A DNA stretch of 64,000 nucleotides from Phlebiopsis flavidoalba (lineage: Eukaryota; Basidiomycota; Agaricomycetes; Polyporales; Phanerochaetaceae): NCBI GenBank assembly GCA_035772785.1, contig JAOCPU010000034.1, forward strand, positions 62,001-126,000. The letters run 5' to 3'. The position numbers and the translations under genes are program-made. The notes beneath the pieces are model-generated. The model did no database searches, had not been told where the DNA came from, and saw nothing but the letters and a program-made list of their open reading frames with translations. Positions 57,783 to 64,000 of this stretch are shown here, in pieces. Each line of letters opens with the position of its first letter. The first letter of the stretch is position 1.

Positions 57783-60182
57783 TGGGCTATATACCGGATG
57801 TCCTACTAGCAATGCCGTCCCTGGATCATCATAGCACCTGACACTCTTGCATTTGTACCGTGTGCATCGTCTGCATCCGCCACTGTTATAATTGAGTTGC
57901 GTATAAATATTGAATTACATTTGGTTTTATCCTATACACAAATCGCCAGTATGAAGACACGAGATATGAGCATTATTGGTACAACTAGCAATATGGTTTT
58001 GAAACCAATGCAGCTACACTCATTCGATTTTTTACTGCATTAAATATCGTTGACTTGTTGCACATACTACTTAGCGCGAGGCTGCTCTCTCGCGTCGAAT
58101 GATAAATTCTTTTTGTATTTGGCAACTAGTTGCTGCTGATTTAGGGAACGGTATCAAACGTCCTCAGCGGCACCTAGCTGTCGTTCAAAAGCGCATATAT
58201 TCATATGCACGGCCAGTGCAATGCGCAAAACTGACCATTCGAGTACGCGACTTCAGGGACCGCCTTGCTGCTGTCGTGGCCTTCAAGAGATCGGTGTGAG
58301 GCTCGGCCCTCGCGGCTACCCAGATCCGAAGTCATACAGCTTCAACGCTGGTCTGCAGTTGTCGAATGTCAGCTTCGTATATGCGCGGCGCTGATAGTAA
58401 ACACGGTACTACTTGGCTGCTACATATCAGCGGAGTGTTTCATCCTCTATTTTTAACAACATTGGCCGCGCATACATCACGCACGATGTCACCGGCTGCA
58501 ACCGAACGACGTAGACGAGTGCGGGTCGACCGGATTTACGGACGTCATCCATTTTGATGCGCGTACTGTGTCAGGTGTACGAAACCCTCGGCGCAATTGA
58601 TGAACCCTGTCGAGAGAGACACCTGACCGTGCCAATGCTGCTTGCCCGTCCGCGTGGTGTTTACAAGGCGCGATTTGTCCGTCTTGAGCGGTATGGGAGA
58701 GCCATGTGTTGAGTGCTGGAGCTGGATTTGCCAAGATTCTAGCGCGCAAGCGGACCAATATTCGTGGGGAGGCTCCACACAACTGCTGGTGACGACCAAG
58801 GTACGTCGCACGTCTGTGTCCGGTCCCCTCGAGCCGGGCAAGCGCGACGTTATGTGGACGGGCTGGTTCTAGAAGCTGACCGACGGTTGCGAAAGGGTGG
58901 GACGCAACCCATCGTGTGAGAAGCTCTGCGTTGAAAGCATGCGTGCACAACGACTCCATCTAGAGGTACCAGGCCCATGATGCAAGGTTACGCCCCAGTG
59001 TCTACCGGGCTTGGCGTCGCATACCAGACAGTTGTCCTGAACTCGCGCCCCGTGGGAGCGTGTATGCGCGCATGTGTGGAAGGACAGAGTCCGGCGAGGA
59101 GTTACCCAGAGTTGACCTGGAGCGCAGTATCAGAACGCGTCATCCTACCTTGTGGGTAACAGAGGAGGTGTTGAGGGCGCTAGCGGGCGGACAGGGTTAC
59201 GGCGTGAGGGCATGCAGAGTCGAAGACGAGCGAAGGACGTACAGCGGGCCCACTGTCGGGGGTACTGCTTGGTCTAGGATGGCTCGACCTCTACGGTATT
59301 CACTACGGCAAACACCCGTACCGTGACACGGAAGCGATGAGTGAACATGGAGGCGAGAGTAGGGCCGATGGGGACGGCCCATCGGACGGCAGTCCAGTCG
59401 GAAGGGTGTGTCACCGGAGAAGAGGACCATTGTGTCGATGCGGATGATCAGCGTCATGGGAAAGCGAGGCGCTTGGAAAAACGTCCAGTGGCCCAGGCTC
59501 CGGAGTCGATGTCAACCAAGGACGAGGAAATTGGTAGACGTGCGAAGAGCAGTTGGCAGTGGACAAGCAGTGGACGGACGGAAAGGAATTCAAAGGGGCC
59601 GACGCGCGCTGCGTCATCGGTCGTGGCGCGCGTGATCGTGCGAGTGATCGTCGGCACCGACCGGGCAGCCAATGAAACGATGAGTCTCCCTTCGGCACTG
59701 CGAACATCATGCCTCTTTACTTCTGCTTCTAAGTATGACCCCCTATCTACTCTATATATTGCCTCGCTGGACAAGTACTGGGAATAGCTTAATTACCTGC
59801 AGTACTTTTGAGGTAGAATCTCGTCGTCCTTCCCCGCTCACGATCCCAACCCGTCTTCGCAGCGCCCCCATTCGATTGGCGCGTTCACCCACACCGTCGT
59901 AAAGTACACCAGCGGCGGCCGGCCAGCTCTGTAGCCTCGCCACTGTTGCGAATGATCTCTGAAAACACATCTCTTTCCACAAAAACCTGGCACTCGCTTC
60001 TTGACGCCACGAGCCCTTGGCGACGACCAGGTTAAAGGAGTCATGCAGGGCTTGAGAACGCGCTCTCTGAGCAAGTCTGAGGTGAGTGTCGCGCATGTAC
60101 ACTCCCCGTATTCAGCTGCTCATCTGGTGCTTGTTGTCATAGGCCACCTTCCCTTCGGTATTGCTCTGACTCGACTGTTCAG
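57783..60182. other. Long stretch without a recognised gene
   Basis: 57880-58080 is AT-rich and probably intergenic. 58489-58959 (minus, 156 codons) and 59341-59787 (plus, 148 codons) are open but overlapped by equal frames on the other strand, and neither shows a known domain. 59830-60180 (plus) contains LCSLATVANDL and ISFHKNLALAS, which faintly resemble an F-box protein and may be the 5' part of the frame listed at 60183. Confidence 0.3.
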
Positions 60183-60617
60183 GTGTATTCGGTCTCGTCA
60201 AAATCAATACGACCCAGCCCAACTTATAGCCAAGACGTCCTCCGCCGGGCCACTGAGACTCCTTGCCATCTGCCCGGCCTACGTGGAACCATATCAAGAG
60301 GCATTGCGTACCTGGTTGGCGAGAGCGCACGTGAGCCTCATTTGCGCTGCGTCATTTACTCCACCTGTCCAAGGTTCTCTCTGCATGATTCGCTCGATGA
60401 GACAAATCCGGCGCGACGACGCGAGGCCTCTCCCATAGAAGCAGATTGCCTCTATACCGAAGCGACGGAGATCGGACCTGTTAAGTGGGATACAGAGGCT
60501 CTCTACGACCTCTCTGAGGAGCCCTTCAGGCACGTCCTGAAGAAAGTCCTGTCGTCGAGACCCTCATCTGAAGTGTTCATGCCCAGCAGCTTCTATTCGC
60601 GAAAGAAAATGTCATGA
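60183..60617 (+). CDS. Unrecognised protein, 3' part
   Basis: A clean 144-codon frame ends ATEIGPVKWDTEALYDLSEE and PFRHVLKKVLSSRPSSEVFM with the stop at 60615-60617. The acidic, Trp-containing C-terminus reads like real protein. The frame probably continues upstream across breaks to about 59830. Family and function are unknown. It converges on the RdRP gene, whose stop is 140 bases away. Confidence 0.35.
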   Translation: MYSVSSKSIRPSPTYSQDVLRRATETPCHLPGLRGTISRGIAYLVGESAREPHLRCVIYSTCPRFSLHDSLDETNPARRREASPIEADCLYTEATEIGPVKWDTEALYDLSEEPFRHVLKKVLSSRPSSEVFMPSSFYSRKKMS

Positions 60618-60756
60618 AATCGTTTACTAGTACAAGTTTGAGATCCGCGACATAAAATATGCTATCAAATCCGACCGTTGACTCAATCCAGAAGTGCTAA
60701 GAGCTCATTTGAGAACAGCCATGGGAAACTTAGATATTTTTTCCTCCGGCTGAACA

Positions 60757-63700
60757 TCATCCAGCTCGGGGAAAATAGTCATCGTCCCCTTCCAGCAGAA
60801 CCTCTCGGTCGAGACGCGTCCAGTCTGGGCTGAGATACGACTCGTAGTCCGGGTCGTAAGTCAGCTTGTACGACGCCAGCGCCCATGCGCTGCGGCAGTC
60901 CTTGGGGCTCTCCGAGATGGGATGTTCAGCGAGGTATTCGTCGATACGCTGGATCGTCATGGCTGAGAGCAGGACGTAAGCGTCGCGTACAGCGATCTGT
61001 CATGATATGTCATTTTGAGCTGGGTAGCGAAGACGCGGGCGTGCGCACGTAGCACCGGAGCCTCGTGGTCTTCCTCTCGACCTTGAGCCTCGTCTTCGGC
61101 GAACGGTGCATCACACCAGCGACCGCACTCTACTTCAGTTATGTTATAACTGAATAGTGAGTGCGTTAGTACAATCAGAAGTCGCTTTGTGGCCGCTGGG
61201 ACGCACCGACGAAGCAAGCCCGTGAGATCGTGCTCATATCGAATTTTTTTCAATAGCAGCTTGTTCGAGGTACTGGCTGATGATTTGAGCGGATCTTCCA
61301 ATTCCAAGATGCGAGCCTCCCCATGTTTGTCCTGTACTTCTTCATAGACAGGCTCCGGGTCGATCGATCGAAAACATCTCACCAAGTACCTTGTCACTTG
61401 GATACGACTTGATAAGCTGTTTTTTGAACACACGTATAGTCTTATAATCCTGAAAATATATTTATGAGGATAGATCCATTCGCAAAAAAAAGGTGATGAA
61501 TACCTTGCCCATGAAATCGGGGTATTCCTCGATTTTAGGCAACTGGCGCCCTTCGACAGGGACGCCGGTCTTCGGAAAGTCTACCGCTTGGCTAGCAAGC
61601 GATGCCAATTCCAGGCATGCGGGTCGCAAGCACCGAGCCGGTCTGCCAGCGCCATGTGAGCGTTGCAGACTCGGCCCAACAGGTCGTTCTTGATCAGGTT
61701 GACGAAGTGCTGTTGTCGGTGTTTTAGCTAGCTGCGAGGGTGTGCTATCCGCCTGTGATTCACGCACCTCCTTGGTCTGCTCAAAATCGTGACCGGCCGG
61801 AGCTCCTCACGGGTGTGGGTGCTGCGTAGTCCATCGGTTCGTGTACGTGCGCGTCTGGGTATGAGGAGCCTTTTGTCCCATAATAGTGAATAGCAGTCTC
61901 CATCTCTGATGAAAGTCAAGCGTGAGACTTTTTAGCGGAAGAAGGCCGTATGCTCACAGATCACCACCGCCCAACCTGTACGACAACACAGTGAGCGATG
62001 GAGAGCTTCATGGATTTCCTCATAACTCACATATTCGGTAGATCGCGAGAACCTTGAGTGTTGAACACGATGACGTTCCGTAGATGGTGCAACTCTAGGC
62101 AGTCGACGGCTTCGACCGGGCGGACGTCGCCAGGATGCACTACACAGGGTTTATTCAGCATATGAAACCGATTTCAAGCAGTATTGTAGAGCTCACGGCA
62201 TGGGTTGCGGTATATCGTACATTTGCCCCGTATGATTTGAGGATCGGAACCTGGAGCGTGGATCTGACAGAAAATCTGATTTTCACGCAACGTTCCGGTC
62301 TCATCTGCAACAGCTGGTTATGGCAGGGTAAGCAGTTTGGCAAGTGATGAAGGTTTGCCCAAAGATACCCATGAGATATGCGCTCTCTTCACTTCCACCC
62401 ATGCCTAACGCAATCGCACATAAGTCTGCGAGAGCAGTGAATTCAGGAAGGGCTGACTCACCTTCCATTTTAGATCGCTCAGAAGTCGACATTTCAAAAG
62501 CCGCACAATGTCATGCACAAGCGGGTCATTTATATTGTGTCGAGTCGCTGCCTTCACTGGGAACTGATGGAGCGATATGGTTACCCGACCTCTAGATAAA
62601 CGGGTATATTTCTACTTACTGTCGAGATTGAAGCGAGCCTCGCGGGATGAATCTCAGTTTCCAGCCCCCTCGATATTGCGCTTCTCCTGAGGAATAGCTC
62701 TATTAGGTTTTTCCTTGGGACATCTCGGTCTTCTAGAAGAAGTATCGCCTGTCGATTAAGAGTGGCCCTTGAGTACGTCGCTACCTGTCGACCTTTCAGA
62801 CCGACGAAGAAATTGCATAAGACAGCACACATCACACCTTAACAACGTTCAGTGCATCCACATCAAGTCGGCCGCGCAGTTTTGACCATCGAAGGTCGGA
62901 CACGGATCTCCTTTATCCTGCAGAGTTTTGTCCTCAACGACGCAGAGTACACCCTTCACTCCGCCTGCACGAATTTGAGCGGCAGACACTGGGCCTGATC
63001 GATGTCCTATGAGGGCAGCACAGTCGTTCGCGAGACGTTGCGTAAAGTGACCTACGCCGTCAGTGAAAGTACTAGGACGATCAACTTAAGATTGAGTCTT
63101 CTGTGAGGGCATAATGAGGCAAGACGTACTGTCCATTTCTCGTGACATCCGCGAGGCTGACCCTACGGTCGATCCCCAAACGCTATAAGGCAACCCTGGG
63201 TGGTGCTGAGTTTCTGTGTGCCGCTGTTAGAAAGCGCCAGGCGTGGCTTGAGAGAAGCGCGACTCACGAGACTCTGGCGCGCCGCATGCTTCGCAATGAT
63301 TCGCTCCTGCGACAAGTCTCCCATAGAAGCCAGAATTGTGGAAACGGTAAACAGGGGTGGTGTTCCTCTCGCCACCATCCAACACCCCCTTTCTCTGCGG
63401 AGCAATCTCTTCAGCAAACGCTTTAATTTTTGGGGAGTGGAATGACGGACCTGCCCTGGCTCTCGCTGAATGTGGCGAATACATAATGGCGACCTGCTAT
63501 CAGGATGCCATTCGACAATACTCTCCGCACGCGGGCAAAGACGCCTTCCGTGCCTTGCAACTTGTCGTCGATGACAAGTGTCTCTCCCGCGGTGACAGGG
63601 AAGTCACCGTCATCGTCGACAAACTGCACGCGCATGAACCGGTCGATCCTGGTAGTTGGCATGATCCCGTTTTAGCATTGCGTTTTGGACGTCTCTAGCG

Positions 63701-64000
63701 CGGGTGGATGAGCACGCAGCGTGTGGGCGTGACTAGGCAACGTCGCATGAGAACTTGATGGTGATGTTACAGTGTGTGAATGGCGGCCTAGGACACGTCG
63801 AGACACGTCTATAAGGGGTATTATGAGTACGCGAGGGTTCATTTATGATGTATCTTACGCTTCATGTCCACGTCGATGGGCCCACGTCTGGTCCAACTTG
63901 AAGAGTTGACTTCCAGAATCCGTGTCCTATCGACGGGTCGAAAGCGGTCGAGAGCCTTCGTCAAATCATCTAGCTCGGGCACGCAAGACAGCACCCTGTG
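60757..64000 (-). CDS. RNA-dependent RNA polymerase (QDE-1/RDR type), 5' end outside window
   Basis: Cellular RdRPs make double-stranded RNA from single-stranded templates for RNA silencing (quelling and related pathways). From the right edge inward: LDDLTKALDRFRPVDRTRIL, then FMRVQFVDDDGDFPV and RVRRVLSNGILIAGRHYVFA with TFSESQ (63423-63662), and ATYSRATLNRQAILLLEDRD (62700-62790). Then ALADLCAIALGMGG, and VHPGDVRPVEAVDCLELHHL with RNVIVFNTQG (62030-62110). The catalytic loop GGGDLDGDCYSLLWDK is split by an intron inside the DLDGD motif (about 61900-61970). After it come EPMDYAAPTP, LLGRVCNAHMALADRLG, CLELASLASQAVDFPKTGVP and PDFMGK (61500-61650). The C-terminus EPVYEEVQDKHGEARILELE runs on to SWALASYKLTYDPDYESYLS-like text, with the stop at 60757-60759. 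All catalytic aspartates are present. Several frame shifts occur. The gene is cut by the window edge. Confidence 0.9.

Noticed and set aside
1..64000. tRNA, rRNA or CRISPR arrays
   Set aside because: A scan for tRNA B-box-like strings, rRNA-like conserved blocks and regularly spaced short repeats found none. The only regular arrays are the two tandem repeats listed.

Overview
The window looks like nuclear DNA of a basidiomycete fungus, most likely an Agaricomycete. The evidence is: many short (about 50-60 nt) GT-AG introns inside every recognisable gene; dispersed F-box/leucine-rich and MYND zinc-finger genes; a QDE-1 type RNA-dependent RNA polymerase; a mitochondrial ATM1 transporter; and a DUF2235 hydrolase. 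No tRNA, rRNA, CRISPR or clearly recognisable transposon was seen.

Almost every gene is broken into short frames. Where I could infer the intended codons (RPS10, ATM1, MFS transporter, reductase, F-box and zinc-finger genes), nearly all breaks are one extra base copying its neighbour, plus one 2-base gain. Protein similarity continues on both sides and splice sites and catalytic motifs survive. I therefore read most of these as real genes with insertion-type sequence errors, not as pseudogenes. Gene coordinates are outer limits (start codon to stop codon) and include introns and frame breaks.

Layout. 0-9.5 kb: a leucine-rich-repeat gene (-), a long unassigned stretch with an AT-rich island at 5.4-5.8 kb, and an F-box gene (+). 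9.6-14.5 kb: ATM1 (+) facing a C2H2 zinc-finger gene (-). 16-24.6 kb: an allantoate/pantothenate-family MFS permease (-), two tandem isopenicillin-N-synthase-like 2OG/Fe(II) oxygenases (+) and a small secreted protein (-), which together may form a small metabolic neighbourhood. 26-34 kb: two more F-box genes, a fucosyltransferase-like Golgi enzyme (+) and ribosomal protein eS10 (-). 34.6-48.7 kb: a LodB-like flavoprotein (+), an MDR reductase (-), an F-box gene (-), a MYND gene (-), a LodA-like CTQ amino-acid oxidase (-), a roughly 7-copy satellite of about 165 bp just upstream of lodA, and a second MYND gene (+). 49-52 kb: a long coiled-coil protein with a possible C-terminal membrane anchor. 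53.7-57.8 kb: a short DUF2235 hydrolase and a WD40 protein with an unrecognised helical N-terminus. 60.7-64 kb: an RdRP (-) cut by the right edge.

The most notable content is the LodA/LodB pair. In bacteria LodB is needed to mature the protein-derived quinone of LodA. Here both partners lie within 12 kb of one fungal chromosome, which suggests a complete quinoprotein amino-acid-oxidase system.
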